Below, piece after piece: positions 35,722 to 47,471 of a stretch of DNA of 64,000 nt. The notes under the pieces were generated by a model that ran no database searches, was not told the DNA's origin, and was given only the letters and a program-made list of their open reading frames with translations. This stretch comes from Dissophora ornata (Eukaryota; Mortierellomycota; Mortierellomycetes; Mortierellales; Mortierellaceae): assembly GCA_025201705.1 (NCBI GenBank), contig MU616579.1, positions 34,294-98,293 on the forward strand, given 5' to 3'. Each line of letters begins with the position of its first letter. Within the stretch, counting starts at the first letter, position 1. The position numbers and the translations under genes were made by a program.

Positions 35722-37453
35722 ATGACCGCCACCAAAGTCGCCCCTCAGGACCAGCTGAACGAGTTCCTGGCCCAGTCCAGTGCCCCGTCCTTCCTCGACT
35801 CGTCGTTTGCCGCGTTCATGGATGACCGCGACCCTTTGAAGGAACTCCGCAGCGAGTTTGTTATTCCCACCAAGGGCGAAATTGCTCCAGGTACCCCTCT
35901 CACACAACCACCCAACTCCCCCACGCGTCATGTCACAGCACAGGCCATATGCATGTGAGGTGTCCACGCCTTCATAACCCAGCCTGATATCTAAACCCAA
36001 CTCTTTCATTTTCTGCAGGTGCAGACCATCCTGAGGAGAGCTGTATTTACTTTTGCGGTAACTCCCTTGGCCTCCTGCCCAAAGCCGTCTCCCGCTATGT
36101 CAACGAGGAGCTTCAGGTCTGGGGCGAAGGTGCTGTCAACTCGCACTTCAAGCACCGTTTTGGCCGTCCATGGGTCCGCATCGAGGAGACCGTCCAGGAG
36201 CAATCTGCTCGCGTTGTTGGCGCCAAGAAGGATGAAGTTGCTGTCATGAACACGCTCACTTCCAACTTGCACACCCTCCTCGCAGCATTCTATACCCCAA
36301 CAGCTGATCGCCACAAGATCTTGATCGAGTCCAAGGCATTCCCCTCGGACCATTATGCGGTCGAGTCCCAGATCCGATGGCACAAGCTCGAACCAAAAGA
36401 GTCATTGATTTGCCAGGAGCCTCGCCAGGGTGAGTACCTGTTGAGGACTGAGGATATCTTGGAGACGATTGAGAAGCAAGGTCATGAGATTGCAGTTGTC
36501 TGCTTCTCTGGCATTCAGTTCTATACAGGCCAGTACTTTGAGATCGAAAAGATCACCAAAGCAGCCCAGGCAAAGGTAAGAGAAAGAGTGTCTATCCGCC
36601 AGCCAAAGCGACAGATATCTGATATTTACAACACAGAGTGTTTTAACACAACCTTTTCGGTGACATGTTAGGGCTGTATTGTCGGTTGGGACTTGGCGCA
36701 CGCAGCTGGCAACGTGCCTGTGCAATTGCACGACTGGAATGTCGACTTTGCCTGCTGGTGTTCATACAAGTATCTGAACTCGGGCCCTGGAGGTATTGCC
36801 GGCATTTTTGTGCATGAGCGCCATGCCAATGATTTTGACCGCAACCGCTTGGCTGGCTGGTGGGGACACGAAAAGGCCACGCGCTTTGATATGAACAATG
36901 GTATGCCCCCCCTTTGTTTGCATCGTGTATCTATAGCTTGCTTGAAACGCGTTCAAAATGACAAACGAAATATGCATGAAAGTATGCTGACGACAACGTT
37001 TGTAAAATCCTGTTTTTGCTTTTTGTTCAAACAGTGTTCAAGCCCATGGCTGGCGCTGCTGGATTCCAGCACTCAAACCCATCTGTCCTTGCATCAAGCG
37101 CCTTGTTGGGGTCGCTTTCCGTATTTGAAAAGACTTCCATGCAGGAGATGCGCGCCAAGTCATATCTCTTGACAGGATACCTCCACCATCTCTTGACGAC
37201 CGAGTTCTCAAAGGAAGTCCTCGATATCATCACACCCGAAAATCCCGAGCAGCGTGGATGCCAGCTCAGCCTCGTGTTTAAGCGAGGAAAGATGATGGAG
37301 ATCTTTGACGGATTGGCCGCCAGGGGTATTATCGGCGATGAGCGCAAGCCTGATGTGATCCGTGTCGCCCCAACACCCTTGTATTCCCGGTTTGAGGATG
37401 TCCGCAAGTTTGTGGTGGAGCTCAAGGAGCTTGTGGCTCAGATTTATAACTAA
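35722..37453 (+). CDS. BNA5: Kynureninase (4 exons)
   Basis: Exons 35722-35890, 36019-36575, 36672-36900 and 37035-37453 give 457 residues. PLP-enzyme features are intact: [12 protein letters not shown] at the N-terminal side of the site, [10 protein letters not shown] (Asp249 for the pyridine nitrogen), [12 protein letters not shown] with Schiff-base Lys275, and [13 protein letters not shown]. The enzyme cleaves kynurenine and 3-hydroxykynurenine to anthranilate or 3-hydroxyanthranilate plus alanine in the tryptophan-to-NAD pathway. Length equals the eukaryotic norm. All introns are GT-AG, 96-134 nt. A run of about 25 T follows the gene at about 37536-37559. Confidence 0.96.
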
Positions 37454-37653
37454 ATCGATGGAAAAGAAAGAGGGAGAGGATTGTCAGGCAAGAAAGGTCC
37501 AAATAAAAAAAAACTCGGTCTTGTTGATCCACGTCTTTTTTTTTTTTTTTTTTTTTTTTGCATTCGAAATTGATGGCGCAGGACAATATATGCGAGCAAT
37601 GATGCAAGGTATGAGGTTTTAATTATGGAATAACAACTATGTGTAAGCTACGT

Positions 37654-40142
37654 TTAGTTTGCGCTCGCAAAATGGTGACGGAGAGCGAGGCCTGCCCCTC
37701 CAGAGGAGGTTGCTACGGCGACCAGCCCGAGGCCATAAGGTCCTTGTTTCTGTCTGGGATTCAACTCCGACTCTGGTGAGGATGAAAGCGTTGATGGCCC
37801 CGACGAGGACGTGGATGACGAGGACGAGGGGGGAGTGAAAGAAGATGATGTCGAGAATCTCTGATCGCCGCCGTCTACATCATAGCTAAGAGCCTCTTCC
37901 TGAATCTCGTAAGGCGGAGTCGGCAATGCTGCGGGCACGGGTCTCGACGATCCAGCCGCTGATGAAGACGCTGTTGAAGTTGTAATTGTTCTTGGCGGCA
38001 TTGTGCCCTTGCTCTTCCCCTTCCCCTTGCCATTTTCTCGTCTGACTCCAACCTCTTCTCCTTCGTGCTCAAAAATATCAACGACCACGGATCGACTTGG
38101 GATGGCGGTGTCAGTGTTGTATGGAGCGGCCGCAGCACTGGATTCTGGGCGGGATCCTGTCTGAGAAGGAACCTCAAACCCCGATGGTACAAGAAGAGGT
38201 GTTGGAGGCGCAGAAGTTTCTTCAGACAGCGATGGCAACACATATGGTGGAGGCAGATCGATGGCTTGCTGGAAGGACGAATGCCTTCTGGACTCTGGTG
38301 ACGACATATTGATAAAGTGTGGAAGGGAAGCTGAAGACAAATTTGCAAGCCGACCCATACTAGTCCAGGCGTGCTGTTCACCCTGAATAGGCACATTACC
38401 CGGCGGGAACTGGAGCGAGTTGTCGGGTGAGATTAGAGTGGTTCGCAGAGAGGACATTGAGGCCTCTGACGGTGAAAGTACAGCACTTTGTTCTGGATAA
38501 CCCGTCGCCATCGAAATCCCCAATGGCTCAATTTGTCCTGCCACGAGACCCGTCGCTTCGCTTCCTTCCTGACCGACCATCAACAATAGCGTCCCTTCCC
38601 TATCGGCGTACATTGGCAACGGAACCTCCTCGTCATCACTCTCTCCATCTCCATGGATGTTTCGACGAGCCTCAATTCCATAAAGCGCGCTAGCTCTTCT
38701 GCTCTGACGCCTTGATCGGCGACAATAGTTCACATCCGGGTGGACTGGGGATCCGTCTTCATCAAGCGTTGGGTGGATCATGATGGGGAACGACAGCTGG
38801 AGATCACGCTCCCTGCCCAGTGATTGGTCAAATCGGATCAGCACCCGGAGCTTGTGGGCGATAGCCAAGCTATGGGGCGCTGGCATGTTGGTAGTCTCTA
38901 GAACAGTGTTGGGCTGAGGAATTTGCAGTCGAGCAGCAGCACGTAGTTCACCCCAGTCCCTTGTTGGGACCGAGTAGCCGGTGCAGTCATGTGTTGCTGA
39001 AGTGCTGATGATCGTTGTGTTGACAACGGGCGCTGCCCTCGCAGCAAACCTGGTACAATGAAAAGGTACAGGAGATAAGCCGTAGGCGTGATCAGTACAG
39101 ACGAAGGAGGGCCAGGAACTGAATCTTCAAAAAAGACTAAATAACAAGAAGCTTTTTGCAAGACAACTGCGGCCTGACAACTGACTCATATGTGTAAGCC
39201 CAGGATACCGGGATATAGGATACGAGATATGTGATATACGTACGATTGGGTCTCTTCCTCGATGAGGTAGTACTGGATCTCCTTGACCTTGAGACGATCC
39301 TGCAGAGTCTTCCAGCTTGCCCGGAACCCAAACTGCAACTCCTGAAGTCGCCGCAGATCAAGCTGTTTTGCCACTTGGAACTGAAACTCAATCCTGCCTT
39401 TTCGCTTGCCATGGTAGGAGTGATCCTCGCTCGAATGCTGGTCAATCGTGTCCTGCCAGCCCTGGATCCGAAATGGCATTGATGCCGATATTTGGTTGTT
39501 GACGAGAATGTCCTTGCGACTCATGGTCAGGGTGGCGCTGAGGGTATAGACGATCGAAGAATCGCCGGCAGTCGTTTTCAGAGGTCCAGAGGGGAGACTG
39601 TGGAGATACATATCAGCCGCTGGGATGGGAGGCGCGTCCTTTAGATCTATGTGCGATGGAAACTCGATGCTGAAGTCGATATCATTCACGCCTTCGTCTA
39701 GCCTGTTTTGAACACAGGGCATGTGTCCAAAGACGGGAGATAGTGATACTCCTTCTGCCGAGGGCTGCCCGTGGTTCATTGGTGCGGAGGGCGGACGAGT
39801 GATTGGGCTGCTGCTGCTGCTGTTGTTGCTGCTGTCGCTGTCGCGTGGTGGGTCCCTGCGCGAGCTGGTATTGGACGAAGCGTTCTCGAAGACAATCTCC
39901 TTTGAGACCTCCAGGAAGACCTGTTTACCCTTGATTGTCCTGGGCCCTTGGCGATACCAGACACGGGTGGTGCCTGTGACAGTGAGGACCAAGGACTTGT
40001 ATACACAGGGCCGTTTGGCAATGACGCGGACCTTTCCGGTGAGCGCACATGTTGTAGGGTGGTGGACACAGAGGTCAACTGTAGACGAAGCTGGGATGAT
40101 GTCCAGTGTGGTGACGAGGTCGTTGAACAGCTTTCTGGGCAT
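37654..40142 (-). CDS. Alpha-arrestin family protein (2 exons)
   Basis: Exons 40142-39244 and 39049-37654 give 764 residues. The N-terminal arrestin-like half has LTGKVRVIAKRPCVYKSLVL and TGTTRVWYRQG, interrupted by a Ser/Asn/Arg-rich insert (about residues 90-120). FSIEFPSHIDL, YTLSATLTMSRKD and FRIQGWQDT follow. The second exon holds the C-lobe (KLRVLIRFDQS, FPIMIHPTLDEDG) and a long Ser/Pro-rich tail with PPPYVLP and PTPPYEIQEE, which look like PPxY motifs. Fungal alpha-arrestins recruit Rsp5-type ubiquitin ligases to plasma-membrane transporters through PPxY. MPRKLFNDL is preferred as start; the frame extends upstream to 40253 but into CT-rich leader. The intron is 194 nt. Confidence 0.88.
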
Positions 40143-41837
40143 GGCTGCTGTGTTGGAGGGTGGTAGAGAAGCGAGGCAGAGAACGCAATGGAAAGAGAGG
40201 GAAAGGGAGAGAGAGAACGTGAAAGTGGGGAGAGCAAGCAGGAAGTGGCGCACTGTTCAACTGCAATCAGGAGAGAGGTGTCGGATAGTGAACCAACAGG
40301 GCGGACGGACACCGCGTGGAGATCTGAGTATGAAATAGGGAAGAAGGGATAGAGGGAGAAAGGGAGGCGTTGGCTATGGCTCGGTCTCTTTTTGCGGTGG
40401 AGGATGAGGAGGAATGAATGGAGAGGATGGAGAGAGGAATGAGAAGGGAGAGAGAGATGAAGAGACAGAGAGAGAGAGAGATGAAGAGAGAAGAAGAGAG
40501 ATGAAGAAGCAGAAGAGAGAGAGAAGAGGCGAAAGGGGAACAAGATATTCGCGGCTTTCGTTTATTGCCTCCGAGAGCATCAGAGTCGAACATTGGATAT
40601 GCTGAGAAGCAGACTAATTCGAGGGGTAACGGGCTTCTCCCTTCTTTTTTGGTGGCACCCACATCTTGTGTATTTATCCGTGGACACACGCCCCCTCCCC
40701 AACGCCACTGTGAGAATGTCAACACTGCTGCTGCAACCCTCTCTGCCACAGACCGGCTTTCCCAAGAAGCTCAGTGCGAGAAGCAACAACAACATCAACC
40801 GCATTGACAATAACACCTGTATTATTGACTTGCTATTGCAATCAAATCTACCTGCATTCATGCAAGTGCTCCTCGAATTTCCGCTACTGCATCTACCCGT
40901 TGTAGTGCATTTGCATGCCGATCGTCTTTGTCCAGCAGACTTCACTTGTCTCGCGGAGATGAAGAGAAAACCGAATGTTGTATTAGGTTGCCTGTCATGA
41001 TGTCTCCGACAGGCGCTGCGCGCAGAGAACATGGAAGCACAACGTCCTGCGAGCTTACTGGCGGACAGCACAACGGGCTCCCAAGAACTGCATTCATCCT
41101 TGTTGCACCGAACAGTCAATTACAAATATTCCCATCACACATGCATCTACGCAAGTCCGGTCCTCCGTCGGTCATTTATGAAGAGAGAAACGCCACGAGA
41201 TCTTGTCCCCGATCGCTTCGCGTTCGCGTTCGCGATAGACGCTGTTTGGATGCACGACGCGATCTTGGTGGCTTAATGTGCATGGTGCCACAAGCACCAA
41301 GTTGCAGTTGGCTACGCCCATCTGCAATGGCAATCAGTACTCTCTACATGCGTCTTACCGGCTTTATTCGCGCCAGCAGCACTGCTTTTAGTAGTGTCTA
41401 CGCTATACTAGAGGCATCTCTTGAGTCGCCATTGGCTTGCGGTGAAGGGCTCGTTCAGAAGGGAATCCTAGCGGAGAGACGGAACCCTAACGAGGAGTAG
41501 GAGAGCTTAAAGCCCTCTATCACATGTCGAGGACCTAGCCATCAGAGCCATCCATAATCATGCCATCCATGCGCTGGCCACCACTACATTTTTCAACTCC
41601 TTCCTTTTTATTTTCTTTTCTTTCCTTCCCTCTCATACACACACGCACCTTCAATCTCTCTCCAACTCCCCAACTCTCCAACTCCCCAACTCCCCAGCCC
41701 TCCAACCCTCTCTTCCTTTCCTCGTCTTCATCCGCCACTGACAGATATTAACGCAACCACAGACAACACAGAGCAACACACACTGTCTACGAAAGAAAAA
41801 ATAGAGTCAACCAAACACGAAAAAAAAAGACAAACCA
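40143..41837. other. Intergenic; purine tract and unassigned open frames
   Basis: A long GA-rich tract at 40180-40540 is the CT-rich leader/promoter of the arrestin gene. Open frames at 40593-41000 and 40928-41500 (plus) have Arg/Ser-rich, motif-free translations; I do not support them as genes. A TCGCGTTCGCG-type palindromic run lies at 41216-41236. Confidence 0.45.
41662..41709. repeat. 8-bp tandem repeat (CCAACTCC)
   Basis: Six head-to-tail octamers (CCAACTCC, CCAACTCT, two more CCAACTCC, then CCAGCCCT and CCAACCCT) lie in the pyrimidine-rich leader region about 130-180 bp before the histidine-phosphatase gene. Confidence 0.8.
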
Positions 41838-43294
41838 ATGCCCGGCATCAGTCTTTATTTCGTCCGACATGGACAGCGCATCGACCAAGTCAACTCAGCC
41901 TGGGCAGAGACCTCTCCTTGTCCACAGGATCCACCTCTGACGACCCAGGGAAAAATGCAGGCCAGACAGACCGGCAAAATGATCAAGGACTTTGCTCACG
42001 AAAGCTCGTCCTCTGCATCGTTCACCTCTTCCTTTGGAAAGAAACCAACCGCAGCAGAAACCAGAGATGATCCGCAGCAGCAACAGCAATATTGGAGTGT
42101 GCAGCGAATCACGCCCCCCGAATCGCCCGATATCAACCGCTACACTCTCGACGATGGAGGAAGAGGAGGCAGTGGAGGATGGACGGGCTTGGACGCCACT
42201 AAGAGAAAGCATCACTTTGCGATCGTCACCAGCCCGTTCCTGCGTTGCTCGCAAACTGCAATTGAGATGGCTATCGGTATGAGCGGCGACGAGAGTTGCA
42301 CAGGATACGCCACCAAACCTCGAGACGAGAGCGAGAAAGACAGAGACCTTGTAACCATCTCTGTGGAATCAGGGCTTGCAGGCAAGTCTTGTGATGGCAT
42401 TGCAAATGCAGTCTTAAGCTCTCCATCTTGCTTCATCGTCGCATTCCTTCGCCATTATGACTTTATTTTCAGAGTTGTGGAGCAGGGACTAAAAAAAGGA
42501 GAAAGGGCAAGCACAGTGTCATGTGTTTGTGTCTTGTGCGGTGTACAAATGGGCGAATGACTTTGGTTGTTGTTTCAATACTTCCATATTGCTCACTTTA
42601 CGCTCATTTCCCGATCATCATTATAGAGTGGTTGTCGTTGGAGTATGTATCCGAGCCAGTGCCCGACTCCATCATCGTGCAACGGATGCAGGACTTTGCC
42701 ATGGCCAGACGAGACCATGAGCGATACTACGGGATTGACTGGAAGTACATTGCCAAGGACCGACAGCTCCCGTCCTGGCCTGAGGCGCACGAGGATATGC
42801 AGTCGAGACTGGAGCGGGCACTCGACCATATCCTCAAGTTTTACACCGGTGCGAATGCCAAGGACAAGGATCGAGATCTCTCCATCGTCTTTGTCACCCA
42901 TGCCTCTCCTGTCAATGGCAAGTGCACCTCCTTTTTGTTAACAGTGACGTAAAATACAAGCTGGACAGCAATCTTTGATGAACACAACTGTCCAACGCCG
43001 CTAATCTTTTTATATCTCGCTGACGATTAAATAGCTCTTCTGGAGGCATGCTTACAGACACCGGTGTTGGTCCCAGTTCCCAATTGCTCCATTTCGCGTT
43101 GTCGTTGGACCCCCTTGTCGACTGCTGGCGAAGATGTGACTACCCGTGGAGTGAACAGCCAGGAGACAGAACCCGCGCTGCTCGACGCTCTGATGCAGTC
43201 CAGACAGACTCTGACAATCGCAGGCGAGGAGGGTCGATGGCTATTGGATTACCAAACCTATACCGCTCACTTGGATCGCGACCATCGTCGCTGA
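41838..43294 (+). CDS. Histidine phosphatase (phosphoglycerate-mutase-like) superfamily protein, 3 exons with GC donors
   Basis: Exons 41838-42381, 42627-42917 and 43035-43294 give 364 residues. The catalytic motif LYFVRHGQR (RHG at 10-12) and the second catalytic His in IVFVTHASPVN are present, with a low-complexity Ser/Gln insert between. FAIVTSPFLRCSQTA is the conserved SSP-type phosphate-binding arginine segment. The family includes phosphatases and the TFIIIC tau55/UBASH3-like branch; the substrate is unknown. Both introns begin with GC (G|GCAAGT) rather than GT. For intron 1, the nearby GT gives a frame that soon stops, so the GC site is required. For intron 2, the GC junction yields ASPVNALLEACLQ, the better family match, while a GT alternative gives another open tail. 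Confidence 0.85.
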
Positions 43295-44528
43295 AGAAAC
43301 GCCGATAAAATATACCCGCTTACTCAGTGCACCAGCGTCAGTCGTCCATAGCTCATTTATTCATCCATTCTGTAATATAGCAAATTCAATAACCCAATGG
43401 AAATCATCATGCAGACTTTTTTTTTAGCCATTAATTATCAACGTGAGGACCACCAAGAGCACAGCGGGCTGTAGTACAGCAATAGGCGCGTACATCAATG
43501 TTGAATCCGGTGCCAACATATGCATAGAGTCTATGACGACAAATCTATATCAAGGTTGACTTCATAGCAACAGCCTGCACATGGGTGGGATCCACGGGAA
43601 AGATTTCGGCGATTTTGTCGAAAACGAGCGATTTGCGCGTGGACTCCTCATTTGTTTATGGGGTTTATGGAAGGACTCTCCTGACATTTCCTCTAGTACA
43701 TGTACAGTACAATTTGTGGTAGGGTGTTTTATGCGCGCTGCTTCTGGGTGCAAAAGGATATCGTCGGACTTTTCTTCCGGGGGGGACATGTTGTAAATAT
43801 ACATCGACTATTGGCGTCTTTGCGTTTGGGCTCGACAATTTATGCGGTCTTGGGGAAAGAGAACAAAGGGAGTGCAACTGAGCGCGCAAAAAAGAGGAGA
43901 CTGATATATCATTGCAGACTGGGGTTCCAATAAAGTCGGAACACTCTACCAGCGGGCTTTACGTCTCTACGGAAGTCATAGTGTGGCAAAAGGAGTGATG
44001 CCTCTCGCCTGTTTGCAGGCAAGCCCTGTATATGTCGTACTCGGAAACAAGAAAGAAGAGACTGATCCTTGAGCCCGGGCGAAGCGAAACTTTCGAAAGT
44101 ATCTCCAACATTAAACCTAAACAACGTCAAAGTCTTCGACTTTGGCACAAATGGATACGACTATGCCCTCCATCATGAGGCTGTTTTAATGGTCTGAAAC
44201 CTTATCACTCAATACCATCGCAAATCTTCTTGGACCCCCCCTCGTTTATCTGCTCGTATCGCGACCGTTCTGTCTTTATTGATGATGATCGATCTGGAAG
44301 GCTGTAAGCAAAAAAATGTATGCAAATGGATAGGTAACAAAAAGAACCCTCGCAATAAAAAAAAAAGCGCCTGAGAGCTATGAAGACAACGAATGATAAA
44401 GAGAAGCCGTTTAGCATTTAGGACTTAGTATTTAGCACTTAGCATTTAGCAAAAAAAATGAATGTAGATCACTACAGCACGCGCGTCCTCGTCCTTTTCT
44501 TTCTTTCTTTTGCTTCTTGACCCCTCAA
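43295..44528. other. Intergenic between convergent genes
   Basis: No gene recognised. Short open frames on both strands at 43560-44148 lack known motifs. The right end holds the heptamer repeat and the 3' region of the BTB gene. Confidence 0.45.
44410..44451. repeat. 7-bp tandem repeat (YTTAGNA, six units)
   Basis: Six contiguous heptamers occur in perfect register: TTTAGCA, TTTAGGA, CTTAGTA, TTTAGCA, CTTAGCA, TTTAGCA. They are followed by an A8 run. The repeat lies about 80 bp 3' of the BTB gene stop. Confidence 0.85.
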
Positions 44529-47471
44529 TCAAACAAGTGTTCTAGCCTCCTTGCGCTCGTTCAGCATTTGCAAGAACATGGCCATTATATCGTCGAAACG
44601 CGGGCACCGGTCATGGTATGGCCACAACACCGATTTTGCCATTGATGTCGTTGATGATGCTGCTCTACGCCTCCCTGCTCCTGACCCTCCCGCTACTCCA
44701 GCGTCTGGCCCTCCATCATGCTTCTGTTCCCACTGCAACAAGTCCGGTTCCATATTCTCAATCAAGAAACTGACGTAAGAGGGCACAAGACTCCAGTGGC
44801 GATAGGCCCACTCGAACAACTCGCGGACTGCGAGGCCAGCATCAAGACGAGCAATGAGGACGAGTTTCGAGAGGTGCATTAGACCAGTGAGTTGGAACTG
44901 AGTTGCAACTTCGTATAGCTCGCGCCACGAGAATTCCTCGGGAGCGGGTGGTGTCAACGACGAAGGTAGAGGACGAAGAGGAGGAGGAGGAAGTCTTGCC
45001 GACGATGACGTCGAAGCCGAGGCCGTGTCTGTGTCTACACGTGTCTGCGATTGCTGGCCGCTAGAGAAATCAGTGGCTGCTGTAGCGAACATCTGTTGCT
45101 GCGGTTGCTGTTGTCGGCCTCCTAAAGTCAAGGGAGCGACCACGGTTGGGACATGGCCCATATACATGTAATGCAGGACCGCGCGAAACGCGTTTGGATG
45201 TGTATCTTGGATTTCGATCTTGATCTTGACGCGATTCTGACGCGTATTGGTGTCGACATTGTTCTGCTGCCACTGCCGTACTTGTGGGCATGTCTGTTGT
45301 TGTGGTGCGGTTGGCGGTGGAGCTGGAGCTGTATGGAGCGGTTGCGCATATCCTTCTTCGTCCACCGCAGCTTGACTGGCAGCGCTGTTACCACTATTGC
45401 CGTTATTGTCGCTGGTTCCTGCGATGTTCGACTCTTCATGCATTTCACCACCAACACCAGCAGTAGTGCCCGCCAACACGGTACTCGCGCCAGATTCCTG
45501 AACTGCTTGTTCCAGTAACGTTCGGAAGTATCCATAATTCTCCAGCACAACGCTGTGCGCATAAAAAACCTCTCCTGAAGGTCGAACCGTTATTACCACA
45601 TCCTTCGAGACCGTGTCGTAATACAGCTCTTTGAGGTTTCGACGACAGTAGGCCGAGTTTTGTTGGCGTGTCAAGGGCAGGAGCTCGTCCGGTTTGGAAC
45701 GAGAGCTGGAGTGAATGCGAGAGAGGCTTTCAGCGACAAAGCTCGAGAGAGACAACGTGAATCCGTATGACGCCTCGTTGAAGGTAATGGACAAAGGGTC
45801 GAGATGAACTAACGTTTTTTTAATACACCGAAAAACGGTCAGAACGAGTTGATCCGCAGTTGTTTTGCGCCTATTTTTCAGCTGCCATCCGCCGTACTTA
45901 CTGACGATGCCGCCCTTCTTCAAAAGATTATGTCCACAGATCCGTCTCGTCAACTCGACCTGCCGACTCGCATAACTGATCACCTGCACAGTTCTCAGCC
46001 GCTGAATCTTTTCCCTGTGGCTCCCATACGTCCTGCTACTCGTCGTGGTTGTCGTCGTACCCGTATTCGCGTTTGCCGCACTCGCACGGCTGACGATGCC
46101 ATGGCTGACAGGGCTCGGACAGAATTGGATCCTGATTGATGTTCGAATTCTTTGCTGCTGTTGCGGGTGCGCCTGCAGTTGCGTCTGTAGCTGTTGGACC
46201 GTTTCTACAAAGACGCAATGCCATGACGGGTTCACGCTCAACACCGTAATATGGGGCACACCCGCCGCTGCAGGGGCTGACGTCTTGGGGATGTCAATAT
46301 TGAGAGTCACCTCGATCGGTTCTTCTTCCTCGGCGGCGGGCATGTCGATGTCGGGATCTGGAGCTGGGTCAGGGCGAGGTGGGCAGTATACCGAGGTCGG
46401 GGCATGGGGTGGCAGCAGCGATTCGCTCTGGTCGGACGCGTGCACTTGTATTGGAGGCTGTGGTGTTGGCGGTACCTCAGATAGCCCGAGCGATGGACAC
46501 GGTGCCACCGGAGGCTGTTGTTGATACTCTGAGGATGAATCGCTATCCGTACGGTGAGGAAGAAGGAGCTGGTCTCGAAGCTGACTACTGAGTCGTGTAG
46601 ATGACGACTCTCCTCTGCTCTGCCGAGTTGGGGTTAGTTCAGGAGTTGCTGAGGCTGTTCTAGCACTAACAGCATCCTCCGGGTCCCTTTGACCCCGCGT
46701 TTGAATAGGGTAAGGACAGCAACGTCCTGAGCCAAGACTAGGGGATGCACGAGAGTGCGGGTGTGTCCGCGGAGGGAGCCGAGCGAGCAAGCATGCGCCG
46801 TCAGCCGTAGATCCCGACCCCGATGCTATTGTCTGCATCATAGGCGTGGAACCTTGTGGAGATGAGTTTCTGTGGCACGATTGGTTAGGAGGCTGTCTTG
46901 GTGCAGCCAACTGTTGCTGGTACTGTTGTTGCTGAGTCTGCTGCGCTTGTAGTAGGTGCTGCTGGTACTGCTCCCTATGTCTTTCCAGGTCGATCGCGCC
47001 CTGCGTGGAGCGACAAGAATCAGAACCGACACTACCGCTGGCGCCAGGTCTTATCTGCATCTGCTGCTCGCGCATCTGTCGAAACTGCTGTAGCTGCTGA
47101 AAGTAATTCTGCTGATACTGCAGCTGCTGTTGCTGTTGCAATTGATGTTGCTGAGAGTCCATAGCCAATCCACCGCTGCTAACAGATGTGTGTGTGAGGA
47201 GAGGAGCTGAGAGCGTATGTGTAACCTGAAACTGCTGCTGTCCGGAAGCCTGACGGGGTTGTTGAGTAATCGTGTTGGTGGACGGGTAGTAGGCAGGATG
47301 CGGTTGGTTGTACGGCTGTGGAGAAATATGCTGAGTAGAGAGCAGAGGTGTGGCAGTCGCTGCTGTCGGTGTTTGCGACGAAGGTCCATTTGGCGATGGA
47401 TGTGATGATGCCTGAAGACCTAGACCTTGGTCCTGAGGGTGCTGCTGCTGTTGCATACGTCGAGGATACAT
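44529..47471 (-). CDS. Gln-rich BTB/POZ-domain protein (2 exons)
   Basis: From MYPRRMQQQQ (47471), exons 47471-45902 and 45808-44529 give 949 residues. The N-terminal 400 residues are Gln/Ser/Pro-rich low complexity. A middle domain (RLRTVQVISYASRQVELTRR, LSITFNEASYGFTLSL) resembles a MATH-type sandwich. The BTB follows: SKDVVITVRPSGEVFYAHSV, LENYGYFRTLLEQ, ALHYMYMGHVP-like helix and FQLTGLMHLSKL. An Asn/Ser/Gln-rich insert splits the BTB. MATH-BTB proteins act as cullin-3 adaptors; that role is inferred. The 93-nt intron is a multiple of three with no stop, so an unspliced message also reads through. The frame extends to 47627, but the extra residues look like leader. Confidence 0.82.
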   Translation of the reverse strand: MYPRRMQQQQHPQDQGLGLQASSHPSPNGPSSQTPTAATATPLLSTQHISPQPYNQPHPAYYPSTNTITQQPRQASGQQQFQVTHTLSAPLLTHTSVSSGGLAMDSQQHQLQQQQQLQYQQNYFQQLQQFRQMREQQMQIRPGASGSVGSDSCRSTQGAIDLERHREQYQQHLLQAQQTQQQQYQQQLAAPRQPPNQSCHRNSSPQGSTPMMQTIASGSGSTADGACLLARLPPRTHPHSRASPSLGSGRCCPYPIQTRGQRDPEDAVSARTASATPELTPTRQSRGESSSTRLSSQLRDQLLLPHRTDSDSSSEYQQQPPVAPCPSLGLSEVPPTPQPPIQVHASDQSESLLPPHAPTSVYCPPRPDPAPDPDIDMPAAEEEEPIEVTLNIDIPKTSAPAAAGVPHITVLSVNPSWHCVFVETVQQLQTQLQAHPQQQQRIRTSIRIQFCPSPVSHGIVSRASAANANTGTTTTTTSSRTYGSHREKIQRLRTVQVISYASRQVELTRRICGHNLLKKGGIVSKYGGWQLKNRRKTTADQLVLTVFRCIKKTLVHLDPLSITFNEASYGFTLSLSSFVAESLSRIHSSSRSKPDELLPLTRQQNSAYCRRNLKELYYDTVSKDVVITVRPSGEVFYAHSVVLENYGYFRTLLEQAVQESGASTVLAGTTAGVGGEMHEESNIAGTSDNNGNSGNSAASQAAVDEEGYAQPLHTAPAPPPTAPQQQTCPQVRQWQQNNVDTNTRQNRVKIKIEIQDTHPNAFRAVLHYMYMGHVPTVVAPLTLGGRQQQPQQQMFATAATDFSSGQQSQTRVDTDTASASTSSSARLPPPPLRPLPSSLTPPAPEEFSWRELYEVATQFQLTGLMHLSKLVLIARLDAGLAVRELFEWAYRHWSLVPSYVSFLIENMEPDLLQWEQKHDGGPDAGVAGGSGAGRRRAASSTTSMAKSVLWPYHDRCPRFDDIMAMFLQMLNERKEARTLV

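Noticed and set aside
39721..40338. 205-codon plus-strand frame
   Set aside because: Antisense to the alpha-arrestin first exon.
40928..41500. 190-codon plus-strand frame, possible gene
   Set aside because: No start context, family motif or splice support; Arg/Ser-rich random-looking translation.
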